A stretch of DNA of 32,996 bases, taken from Pleurobrachia bachei. Lineage: Eukaryota > Ctenophora > Tentaculata > Cydippida > Pleurobrachiidae. The stretch is taken from the NCBI GenBank assembly GCA_000695325.1, contig AVPN01000598.1, forward strand, positions 1 to 32,996, given 5' to 3'. This document shows, piece by piece, positions 1 to 10,218 of the stretch. Within the stretch, counting starts at the first letter, position 1. Each line of letters opens with the position of its first letter. Both the position numbers and the translations under genes were made by a program. The notes under the pieces were generated by a model. It ran no database searches, had not been told where the DNA came from, and saw only the letters and a program-made list of their open reading frames with translations.

Positions 1-289
1 GCGGTATGTCAGTTTGTCACGAAGACCAAGCAGGCAAATTAATGCTCTAATGGTACTAATGGTACACAATATGATGTGGCCTAGGAGCTCAATACCGTCA
101 TAATACAAAGTACAAACTGTATATCATAGTTCGTCATTTCACCATTGAATCAGATGAATTCTAAAGTTCATAAAAATTGAAGAAGAAAAAACTACTCGCA
201 TCTCACTGCAGTTGCCAGTTCGACAAAAAACTACCTAAAGTTTCGCCTACTATCTCCTAGTCTATAGGCCACTCAGAGAGATACTAATG

Positions 290-2209
290 TTAGCGGGTAG
301 CTGTTGTAACAGGTATTGAAGCTGAGGTAGTGGTCGGACTGATAGAGCCACTGGCAGATCCCTGGCTAGTTGCTAAAGGGTTCTCTTGAAGATACTCAAC
401 TACCAGCCTCTGGACGTGCTCATATCGTGCCCTAACTAATTCGTACTCGCTGGCCTTCCGTTCCTGAATCTGTTAAGAGAGGGGGATCCTTGTGGTGTCG
501 CTAATTGATGGCGACATGGCTACAAAACAACAGGGAGTTAGAGAGGGGCCCTTGTGGTTACAGTATAGCTACAAAATTACAAATGATAACGTACCCTAAT
601 TGATGGCTTCAAAATGACAAATGATTATAAATGATAACGTACCCTAATTGCCTCAGTGAGTTGGTTCTGTAGATATCGTTTCCTCTGATCCAGTTCATGC
701 ATTCTAATATTCTGCCTCTGTCTACATTTCTGTACAGCTTTCCTTGTGAGACCCCTCCTCCTCATATCACGTAGTAGGATACTCTGGATCTCGGGTATTC
801 CCTGAATCATTTGGCATTCGTAAAATACACAATTAAATGACCCCCAAGTAGATAAAGTTTGGTGATTATTGTTTAGAATTTTCCTAACCAGAAGGAACTA
901 AGAAAATCAATACAAGTTTTATCTACGTCCCTCCCTCGATGTACAATAAGAGGAAGCACGTCATACCTCGACCAATTGCACACCCCTTTCACGCCCAGCT
1001 ACACATCTTTTAGTTGCGTAGTTTTTAGTCTTCACTCTCTTAATATATATAATCAATTAACACCCCTCTCCCCATTCTCTCTCCCTCTCTCTCCCGGAAA
1101 TTTCTTCTAAAACTAATCAAATATCCTCCTTGGAGGGCAACTAATTATTTCTTTCCACTAAATGGGGCAGGGAGATTTAATCAATTGCTCTTACACACCC
1201 ATATATGAGCTACACACCCTAGTGCACGTGCGAGATTCTATATCGTCTTCTACTTCTAGGACCGAAATGTCTGGAAAACATTTCTTTCCATCAGTGATAT
1301 TCGATGAAGGTCATATAATAATATGCCGTTAATCAATGCTCAACTCCAACGCTAAGACTACAACTTCACCAATATGGTCCATTCATTTTTAGATGTTTTT
1401 CTCCGTACGGCCGGGGAATTATTAAATGAGTCGCTCATTCTCTTGCAACAAACCATATCTTATCTTAGAGATCCCGCCCATGCATTATCTCTCTATCCCT
1501 CTCACTCTCCATCTCACTCTCCCTCTCTCTCACTCTCCCCCTCTCCTTTTCTTTATCCACTCTCTTTCTTTTCCTCTCTCCTTTTCTTTATCCCCTCTCT
1601 TGACTCTACTCGAGTGTTCAATTTTGGTGATGTGTAGTGCATCGGCAAAGAATGAGAAAGTGACTTTGAGGGATAAAGTCACGTCTCCTAGAGGATGGAG
1701 CGAAGAGAGTGGTCGCTCAGTCCATCCTGTTATTTCTTTCAATAAATCCTATTTCTCCTACTATATAGACACGTTTGATATCTATCTCTCTCTAATGTCT
1801 ACCTAGCTCTCTCCGTACTTCCCATTAGTATTTTAATAGGCCGCAAGGTAAGCAACGGAACGCAGCCCTAAGGTTACAAACCAAACCAATCTAAAGTTCT
1901 CTACAATTTCATTGTTATAACCAACTCCTATAAGTCGATAAATGCACAAAGAAAGCAACGATACGAGTGCTCATATCTATATCGAATGAACAAACTTGTC
2001 AAATGATGAATGACTGAATATCCATTGTCCAAGACTTTCCTAAATCTCCTAATCATGCTAATATAATGAAATCGTGTCGTTTTAATAAAATCGGAATGTC
2101 CTAATAAAATTTGAAAGTCACCTGCAAAATGTCGTTAAATTGTTGTTTGTCCATTTCAACTATTCTCTCTTCTGTAAACTGGAAATCTCCAACTTGTACC
2201 GTCGTTAGA
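290..2209 (-). CDS. CNC-type bZIP transcription factor, 3' three exons (5' end not found)
   Basis: Three exons read on the minus strand in consistent phase: 2209-2122, 801-643 and 469-290, the last ending in TAA at 292-290. The first encodes a stretch like the CNC homology region, with DKQQFNDILQ resembling the SKEQFNEAQL of Nrf/NF-E2 proteins. The second carries LLRDMRRRG followed by AVQKCRQRQ, aligning without gaps to the CNC basic region. It then runs into a leucine-zipper-like helix continued in the last exon, with a short Ser/Thr-rich tail. Such factors bind DNA in the nucleus, usually as heterodimers with small Maf proteins, in stress responses. Odd: the near-invariant basic-region Asn is Thr here. 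The intron between the first two exons is 1.3 kb, the largest seen in this gene. N-terminal exons should lie at higher coordinates but I could not recognise any between 2210 and 3500. A Maf-type or other bZIP is the alternative. Confidence 0.72.
474..652. repeat. Imperfect duplication around a splice donor of the bZIP gene
   Basis: The block around the splice donor of the bZIP exon at 643-801 is partly duplicated inside the downstream intron: ATGATAACGTACCCTAATTG occurs at 584-603 and again at 631-650. A second pair of similar motifs (GAGAGGGG followed by CCTTGTGGT) occurs near 476-496 and 540-559. The intron therefore holds a second copy of the donor sequence. Confidence 0.7.
802..2121. other. 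bZIP intron with CT-rich low-complexity tract
   Basis: This is the interval between two bZIP exons. It contains pyrimidine-rich tracts at about 1060-1105 and 1478-1600 (CTCTC/CCCTCT runs). I see no exon, RNA gene or element in it. The longer open frames here are products of the CT-rich composition. Confidence 0.5.
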
Positions 2210-2277
2210 CTGAAAGTGGTGAACTGGTAGTCATACAAAAGAATGTTGAGAAGCAGCCACGATATATCAAAAAAATC

Positions 2278-2325
2278 GTTTAGAATAGGCATACGACAGA
2301 AGTTTAGAATAGGCATACGACAGAA
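2278..2325. repeat. Two-copy 24-nt tandem repeat
   Basis: Exact direct repeat: 2278-2301 and 2302-2325 are identical (each begins GTTTAGAATAGGC). It lies just upstream (minus sense) of the bZIP exon at 2122-2209. Confidence 0.9.
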
Positions 2326-2338
2326 GTGTTTGGTACTT

Positions 2339-2363
2339 ATAATTATATTGGCAATATAATTAT
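2339..2363. repeat. Perfect 12-bp AT-rich inverted repeat
   Basis: ATAATTATATTG at 2339-2350 and CAATATAATTAT at 2352-2363 are perfect reverse complements around one G. Nothing in the surroundings shows whether it is functional. Confidence 0.85.
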
Positions 2364-2789
2364 TGGGGAACCGGTATATAATAGGACCCCTGTGGTGAAC
2401 TCCCGTGGTTCAGATTTTGATCGCCGACCGAGCCGGGAATTAGAGAATTAACTAATACGTGTGTAAGTGCTCATTTGTTGGAGACATACTATGTACTTAG
2501 TGTTTGTGCCGACAAGTCGTCTGAGGCCCTGATCTTGGGACTAACCTTGGATCTGATTCTGAAGATTCAGCACAATACATTTCCACTTATCAACTTTCAA
2601 TCGTCGCCAAGATATCTGATCAAGTCAAAGTATGGTGGCTTGATGGGTGTTTACATTGCTATAAAAGTATTAACTAGTTGGAACTCTAACTACTAATTTC
2701 TATATTCTAAGTATAATCATTAAAATAATATCTCCCTCATGCCGCTACAATGTAGGCCGCTGGCGGAGACCGGGAGGTACAGGACCTTG

Positions 2790-2875
2790 CCATACTACGC
2801 AGTCTGTCCATTCGGCCTCATTTGGGCTCGCGTAAGCCGAAGGCCCGGTGTGAGAGCCGACAGACTGGGAACATG
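2790..2875 (-). repeat. Dispersed GC-hairpin repeat, copy 1 (degenerate, minus orientation)
   Basis: Read on the minus strand this gives CTCACACCGGGCC, a TTCGGC stretch, a GCGAGCCCA block, then GAATGGACAGACTGCG and a GGCAAGG block, in the same order as the copy at 10050-10175. The hairpin arms are partly lost. The match may extend to about 2740. Confidence 0.7.
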
Positions 2876-3521
2876 TCAATTGTCAAACAGGACCACCAAT
2901 GGAAAGCCCCGAACGTCCATACGCGTCAGAGCAGAGTGAGACTGAGAGAACTTCGGAAGTGGGAACTACTTGGGAATAGTGTGATACTATGATATATGCT
3001 AACAGGTCAGAGTTATCAGGCTCCCAACAGTAAGAATTAAACTAAAAAGTTAAAACAACTAAAACCAACTATGACTGAGATCTGGGTCTTACCTGGTACG
3101 GGGAGATAAACCATCTCTCGAATTGTTTGCGGAGTAAATAGACTGAGCCGCGCATTCGCAGTTAGTTAATCGCGCGCGCGTTCTATTCTATTCGTTTTTT
3201 AAAAACTTTACAACTTTGCTTTTTTGAAGAAAAACACTTTTTCAACTTTTTTTAAAAAGTCCTTTTTGTTCCAAAGCCCCTCTCCCAGGTCCCAGCTACC
3301 CTTCCAGTGCACTAAGTTATGTAAAAATACTTAGGAACGACGAATTGGTCACTAGTCCATCCTAAAAGTTGTTATTTTTCTGTGAAAGTCCATTTATTTT
3401 GAGCCAACGCACTCCGCCAAACCCTTGATTTGAACTGACGGGTTTAGTTTTAGAGCAAATTCCATGGCTCATTAAATCTCATGTAACCCTATATTTTAGC
3501 TCAAAAGGATTCTATGGGGAG

Positions 3522-6500
3522 ATGATAATCAACGCTTTAGCGAGCGTTGGGAGGTCCTACGAGGAAACAAGAAATGTCACTATCACCTTGGCAACACTGA
3601 TTGCTGTTGTATTTGTAGTGACTGTCCAGTATCCAGTATTTGTTTTCTACCTATGGCTCTTCTCGGGAGGAATGGCAGTTGGAGTTTTTGTCCTCCAGAG
3701 ATACGTGACTCCGCCAAGCTTGTGGATATTTGGATTCCTCCTCAAGCTCAAATACAAACCATATTCTATCGAGCCAGTGCCTCTTGTGAAATACGTCCAA
3801 TGCCCAGTCTGTGAAAAGCAGAATTGTAAGCGGCACGAGGTGCGGGTTAAGAGTGATGAGATATGGAAGGGAATCAAGTTGCCAGAGAAAGTTGATGAAA
3901 GGTTGGAGGAGTTCTGTCAACTTATTTTGGTACACTTTGTCTACTATTGGTATCATCCAATCAGCAAGAACGAGGATTTTCTACATGATTTGAGGTGTTT
4001 GATTAGATTCGTCGTGGCATCGATCATTCGAATTGCTATGGACCTTGATATAGGTAAGTTGAGGGACAATCTTGAGATATTTTACCTTCATAACGCAATG
4101 TACAATTCTTTTCGCTCAGACCTTCCCCCCTTTAAACCAAGAAATCATTGTTTCCAGGTCAGATAGTTACTGAGAAACTGATCCCGCTCGGCGTGATACA
4201 CTTAGAGCGTCATGTGAGAACTAAACAGCGCTACCCTGATGTTACTGACAGGGATCAGCTGGCAGATCTAACTCTCTACGAGTACGGAGAGGATATGCAT
4301 ATTGCTCTTACTAGCGATGAGAATGAACAGAGGTAGGTTGAACATTGCTCAATTGAATACCCCGTGTCGATGTTACATATTTAGAACTTCACTTTAGTTT
4401 AGAATCCCAATAATCGTGTTCTAACTAAATTATTATCGATATTGTTGTAACTCTAGTAACTTTCTTCCCCTAGGTATCTGAGGTCACTGGTAGAACTACT
4501 CCTCCCTTACATAGTTCCTGAAAACAAGCTCACCTCCCCACTCGCTAGTGCTTTTGCAAGGGAGCTCCTTTCAATTGTGGTTGTAAAAAGGGGAGTAGAG
4601 TTAGTTGCACACCCTGACTTTATCAACCTAATGATTAGAATGTTAATGGACCCTGAGAGTATGAAGGTAAGAAGTGTATAGACTGCAAATGTACATTGTA
4701 CAACAAGTTTTATTTCAGAAGAGTATGATCTTCGTAATATCCAAACTCCTACTTTTCTATTTATAGGAGCACAAACAGCCCCCCTCTCCTCGTGTCGAAC
4801 TGTTATCTAAGTTTGTAAGTGGAAGTACTGCCCCAACTTCTACCTACTATTCCCTCGAGGATCTACTGTTCAACCCAACCAACCTTTACTCCTTCATGCA
4901 GTACCTTCGCAAGCAGGTTAATAGACGGCCCCGCCCCATTTTTTAATGCTCACTAAATTTACCCTGCGGTTTTCAAGTATAGTAATTAGTAATGAACTAA
5001 CAATATGGTTTGAACAATCAGCAACTATAAGGGTACCGAAAAATTTTTATAATCCCAATCATTTCAGGGTGCAATAAACCTGCTTCAATGCTGCCTAACA
5101 GCGAAAGACAAGATGCAGAGTTTTGACAATAGTTTACACAGTGAGGGAGAGATCAGGTTTAGTGGCTACAAGACCGATATTAGACGGTTCTATGATCAAT
5201 ACTTTGCAAGTGATGCAAGTGACAGGATTGATTTTCCGGAACATATTTGCACAGATCTAAAGAGGAGTCTGATGGTGAACTATCATCCCGGAGCCAACCC
5301 CTTCAAACCTATCTTAGAAAGGTTAGTTGTAAAGTTAAATAAGATGAGATAATATGTCTTACCACTTGAGAAAACATCATAGCTGATTTGATATTGATCA
5401 ATAACTCCCAACCCCTCTGCCAGAGTTTACGGGTACTTGACAGAGTATCTAAGGAGTCACTATTGTGTGGGGTACTATCAGAGTGACCAATTCTTCCTGC
5501 TACTTCTTGGAGATAGGGCCGTACCTTCCCCTAAACTATCCTCTTGGAGCAAGGTAATAACCTGCCACCCCTCGAACTTAGTAACTTAGTTACCCCTTGA
5601 ACGCTATTCTGAGTATATACTCACCGTGATAAGAAGGTACTAAGTTGCCCTGTATTCTATATATTCCCCACCCCTTGCTAACAAATACCCAGGCTACATT
5701 AGAAAGAAGCGAAAGTTGGACCTCTCTTGTAAGTTAAATGCCGCGTGTTCGCTATAGTTTGTAACAAAGCTTCTGTTGTGGGGGTTTTACTTGTTGTTTT
5801 ATCTTTCTCTCAGTCTCTATATAATATCTAATGGCGTAGCGCCTCTGTTTTCCTTTTCTTGATCTTGTTCTATCTTCTTTTAATTTTGTGGGATTTGAAG
5901 CACTATAGACCTTGTGTTGTTTGCTACATATTTGGTTTGCTACATTATATCCCCTATAGTCCCGGCTAGCCCCTCCCCTCCTCATTCTCCCTCTAACACA
6001 CCCCCTTCTCCCTAGATGAGGAAACAGAGTGTGGGAGGGTTCGGGGCGATGTTCACCACCATTAAAGATAAACTGTCCCACAACACCATGGACCCCATGA
6101 TGGAAATACTGGATGAGGGCACAGCTCAGATATCTAGTGCAGCTCACAATAGTGCTGCTACTGCTACAACTCTTCTAGCTGCAGAGACTGAGGGTAAGTT
6201 GGGGGTTCAGGGGAGATTATCAATTGTCTGTAAACTGGGACTGAGTAGTAGTGCCAGTTTCTAGATAACTACTTATCTACCTACACTGTTTGGTGATGGT
6301 ACTGTTCTCCGTTCATTACTTCATACTACCACTCTCCATTTTTTATCGCCCTCCCCCTCAGTGTAATAATATGAGCCACTATATGTATGTAGTGTACGTT
6401 ATTGGCAATATATACTTCATATATAGGTCCGAGCTGTAACGATAAACTAGCTGCTAACTGCTCAGTGCTCCTACTGGGTACTGAGCCACGGACTGTGATT

Positions 6501-9500
6501 ACTGTGGTTAATAGTTACAGAGTTACTACCAATCAGTGAAACACCCTGTATCATGCTTCTTCTACTGATATCGAATGGAGAATACACACATTTTTCTTGT
6601 TCACAATTGTAGCCCCAATCTAAATCTAATCATCTGATTACCAGCTGACTAGTTCTACACATAGTTCTACAATTTATTGGTTGTATAGTTCTACATATAT
6701 GTACTAACAACATCAATACTGTAGTTTGTTTGTTGGTTGGTGTACTGCGAGTGTAAGCCCATGTATGTGTACGTCTGTTTGTGCGTGTTTCTATGTCGAT
6801 CCTTACTCCCTAGCCATCCCTTTAACATATGCCGGCGGAGAGATGCCGCTCTTTTGTGTTGTTTCTGGGATCTGGAGACTGGAGAGATAAAACTTTCAGA
6901 GACTGGAAAGAGATTACTAAACCTATTCTCTCTGTTTCAGAGATGGATGCGATAGATTTCAACCTATCGTCCAATCTTGATCTCAGTAATTGGACAGTTG
7001 GAATATCCAACACTGAACTACAGGGAGAATGGATTAGACAATATGTGGTTTATGTTATTGATGTTAGAACAGACACCAAGAAACCAGGGTAGGTAACAAG
7101 TGGTGTTTCTGATGAATTCAGAAATTAGGTGTGTCCCTCTTATCTGAAAATTGAAATTCTAACAAGTATTGCTAGACCTGTAGAAACAGTCCAATAATGC
7201 CTTCATTCCTAGAGGTGGCTGGGAGAGGATGGTGGTAAAAAGAAGGTTTAGTGAGTTTGTTATGCTACAAAAGAGACTCCGGAAGTTTCATGGTAGCTCT
7301 ATGTCTAATTTACAGCTACCCCAAAGAAGGGCAATGAACCCATTAAACAATGAGTTTATAACTTACAGAAAAAGGGAACTTGGTATTTATCTTCAGGTAA
7401 TAGTAAGGAGCGCGCGATCTGTAGTCAGAACCTGGCAAAGAAAAGGACTTAGTTTTCACATTAATTTTAAATCCTAGTGCCAGTTCCAATCGCTAGACAT
7501 GATATTGACAAGTATTTCCTCCCTTCAGAAACTGATGAAGATAGATTCTCTCCAGCATAGTGAGCTAGTGTTTAAGTTTCTCAGTTCATCTTGTGATGAT
7601 TTTAACAAGATTGGCCTCATCGGTATGCCAAAACAAGCAATAGGATCTGCTGGAGAGTTTGCAGGTATTTAAGGTTAGATCTCTCATCATGCAGCGACGA
7701 GGTGGCCGAGTGGTTAAGGCGATGGACTGCTAATCCATTGGGAATTTCCCGCGTGGGTTCGAATCCCATCCTCGTCGACCTTTTGCGTTTTTGAATACGG
7801 ATTGTAACTTTTAATCTGACCAAACTTTCTTATTTCCTCCTGTTAATTGGAAGCTTCCTTATTGATCAAATCTACGATCGTTTTTGCAAAAACCCCTCAC
7901 AATTTCACAGGTAAAATGATGAGCGGAGTTCGACCGAAGGAGAAGAATCTGCATCTTTTACCATTCCTCAAATCAGTCTGTAAATCAGTGGGGACCGGAC
8001 AAAACTACGCCATAGCAACTTCAAGTAAGCGAAACAGGCAGTCAAGGTGGTTGTATCTCAATTTTCCTTAAACTGGATTGTATTGGAATGTGACGCGCAT
8101 AGCAATAAAAAGTAGACTTTACACTGTTGTCAGCAGCCGTTCTGCGCGGCTTTAGATCACCTGTAAACACTGTGATCAGTGTTGTGACACATGACTGGTG
8201 CATGCAGATTGCAGGGTGCTGCAATCACTGCAGAACAACAATAACATAGAACTCAACAGTACGACTCAGCTCTATAGTCTCTACCTTCCTAGTTTCATCT
8301 TCTAGGATCTCCCCCATTATTAACGCCTAACGGAAGTGTAACTACCACTTCAAGATAACTCATTAAATTAACCCAGGTCAGAGTGATTGCAGTAACGTCT
8401 CCACACCCCAATCTACTCCTACCCTGTCTAGACGAGATCTCCAAATACCAGCAGACACACCAGCCCCCAGCCCCATGCTAGTCGCAAGAGAGATGCAGGT
8501 ATCAATGAAGGTGACATGTTAGGGGTATAAACAGGAATACAATTCACCAGGGGGTGTTGTAAAAAGAAAGGATTCCCCAAAAACATAAATTCCTCAAAAG
8601 AAAACCCTTAACATTTAACAATAGATCTCTCCAGGCGAATGCTAAGTCAGAGCTACAGAAAAGGAGGACCCACTACAGCACTATATTCATGCAACTGACT
8701 GGTGTTACAGAATGTGCCATCTATGCCATCTTACTTTTGGGTAGGTCAATTGTAGAGTTTTTACACGATACAAAGCTGAATGGCTGATCAGTTTGATTTT
8801 ATTATCCCTCAAACTCTCCGAGTAGTACATTCTCCCCCAGGTGATTTACCGGGTATTATTATCCATGCTCTCTGCTCCCTGTTTCTGGTGATCAAGAAGA
8901 CTCTGGATCATTTTGTCGTGTCCTTTATCAACTTCAAAATCAATATGGTGCTTCAAGAAAAGGAAGTTGTGGAGATAATAGAACTGGCAAGAGGTAGGTG
9001 CTAACACAGCACTGAGCACCGTGCTGTGTTTTTTATGGAATTTATTTCTTAGGTCACACTTGTTTGATATGCCACTGTTCCCAAGATATGTCTATAAATG
9101 TGTATTTTTCAGATGTACTATTTTTCGATGAGGAAGTTAGAGGCCAGGCAGAGTGGGATGAGAGGGCAGCCCTCGCTAAATCTGAACTGCTCAACAAACT
9201 TCCAAGTGGGTTCTGGTCCTTAATGTTGTTGGTGGTAATTAAGATTGACTTATCCATTGGGCATTGACTTATCAATCAACTAATCAATCAACTAACAATT
9301 TATTTCCAGGGCCTATAAAGAAGATTATAGGGGTGAAGCGACTTGAGAATGCTCTCCTGACGATATTTAACGGTGTACAAAACCAGAGACTAAACAAGCA
9401 ACTGATTTACACACTGTTAGATATGTTTCTGGGGGAAGTACTCAAGGATCTTAGAGAGTAAGTAACTAGATAACTAGATAGATAATTAACCTGGGTTTGT

Positions 9501-9668
9501 TAATTAAGTAAAGCAGCTATATATTTGAGTATTGCATCACCCTAAGTAGAGAGGAATCTGTCAGTAATTCCTTCCCTTGCTTGGTCCTGTCTCACCTTAC
9601 ACCGTTTCAGGAGAGAGGATATACTGGTGCAGCCAGAGGACGACCAGAGACACGAAACGCCTGAATAA
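3522..9668 (+). CDS. SNX14: Sorting nexin 14-like protein (PXA-RGS-PX-nexin C)
   Basis: Eighteen exons: 3522-4053, 4158-4332, 4474-4666, 4767-4916, 5068-5321, 5424-5553, 5693-5728, 6016-6193, 6941-7088, 7213-7396, 7529-7622, 7911-8024, 8377-8498, 8635-8740, 8841-8993, 9113-9205, 9310-9457, 9611-9668. All splice phases agree and the sum is 955 aa, close to vertebrate SNX14 (about 946). N-terminal membrane segments lie at about residues 19-60. A CPVCEKQNCKRH motif at about 95 matches the CxxCxxxxCKRH of SNX14 rather than SNX13 or SNX25. Then come PXA (about 110-350), an RGS-like domain (375-480), PX (565-690, containing RRFSEF) and a C-terminal nexin domain (790-935). In animals SNX14 is an ER-anchored protein at lipid-droplet contacts and in neutral lipid handling. 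The start was chosen because an upstream ATG at 3514 hits a stop after three codons. Exon 7 is only 36 nt. Confidence 0.92.
7696..7777 (+). tRNA. tRNA-Ser (anticodon GCT) inside a SNX14 intron
   Basis: An 82-nt cloverleaf: acceptor arms GACGAGG and CCTCGTC with discriminator G. Box A TGGCCGAGTGG and box B GGTTCGAATCC match the consensus exactly. The anticodon GCT is at 7729-7731, and the long class II variable arm GGGAA/TTCCC is expected for serine. It decodes AGC/AGU. There is no intron and no encoded CCA, as usual in eukaryotes. It lies on the same strand as its host gene, in the intron between 7622 and 7911. From memory, the arms are almost identical to vertebrate tRNA-Ser(GCT). Confidence 0.97.
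7781..7784 (+). terminator. RNA polymerase III T-run after tRNA-Ser
   Basis: TTTT begins four nt after the tRNA 3' end and a second T-run follows at about 7788-7792. This is the expected Pol III stop signal. Confidence 0.8.
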
Positions 9669-9669
9669 A
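9664..9669 (+). promoter_or_regulatory. AATAAA overlapping the SNX14 stop codon
   Basis: The TAA stop at 9666-9668 forms part of AATAAA at 9664-9669. If used, it would give a 3' UTR of only about 15-30 nt. I found no better signal before 9890, but use of this hexamer is not shown by sequence alone. Confidence 0.5.
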
Positions 9670-10218
9670 GCCGTTATATATTGAGTAGTTACTGTATATC
9701 AAAGTAGGATTATTTATCGGGCAAAGAGTTCATGAAATCTAGTACAGACATGAACCCACATAGCCACTGTATGGCGGCGCCAGACAGAATAGCCAAACCT
9801 CTTTAGCGTTGATCGCTGTAGTACGAGGAGAAGGACATTGAATTATGTTATTTTGAGTTTTTAAATTTCTTTTTGTGTTGCGTGAAAAATAACCCTCTGT
9901 TGTCCCCCGTATATTGATTTGTTGATTTTGAGATCCTAGTAACCCATTGTGAATGTGTTATTGTACATTACTATTTCGTATATTGATTAACGATTCGTTG
10001 ACGTGTGCTCTATTAACTTTCCACCCCTCTACCTTGACATGTTCCACGTCTGTCAGCTCTCGCACCGGGCCGAAGGCCCGGTGCGAGCTAAAGCGAGCCC
10101 GAAGGGCTCGCGTTAGCGAGCCTGACGAGCGCTTACGAGCGGCGAATGGACAGACTGCGCAGCAAGGCAATCTCTACCCTCCATGTTTCCTAACTAACTC
10201 CCACTATAGCTCCATATA
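9669..10218. other. SNX14-FDXR intergenic spacer
   Basis: About 550 nt between the SNX14 stop and the FDXR start. It contains TGTATGGCGGCGCCA at 9768-9782, also present at 27220-27234, and the GC-hairpin repeat at 10050-10175. It must contain the FDXR promoter. I see no TATA box at a convincing position. Confidence 0.6.
10050..10175 (+). repeat. Dispersed GC-hairpin repeat, copy 2 (best preserved)
   Basis: Three hairpins in series. CTCGCACCGGGCC (10059-10071) pairs perfectly with 10075-10087 over a GAA loop. GCGAGCCC (10093-10100) pairs with 10104-10111, again over GAA. GCTCGC (10106-10111) can instead pair with GCGAGC (10116-10121). Further GAGCG-type units follow, then GAATGGACAGACTGCG, shared with copy 1. 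It ends only about 45 nt before the FDXR start codon. A short non-autonomous element with structured transcripts is one reading. Confidence 0.85.

Larger units (their letters stand above)
2210..3521. other. Intergenic or bZIP 5' region
   Basis: No exon recognised. It holds a two-copy 24-nt tandem repeat, an AT-rich palindrome, a copy of the GC-hairpin repeat family near 2790-2875 (minus orientation), and T- and A-rich low-complexity sequence at 3190-3270 next to a short CG alternation at 3171-3180. It probably holds unrecognised 5' exons of the minus-strand bZIP gene and the promoter of the plus-strand SNX14 gene. Confidence 0.4.

Noticed and set aside
1374-1806. Overlapping plus-strand frames of 87 and 126 aa
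   Set aside because: They consist mostly of Ser/Leu/Pro from a CT-rich simple-sequence tract with no splice-consistent partner.
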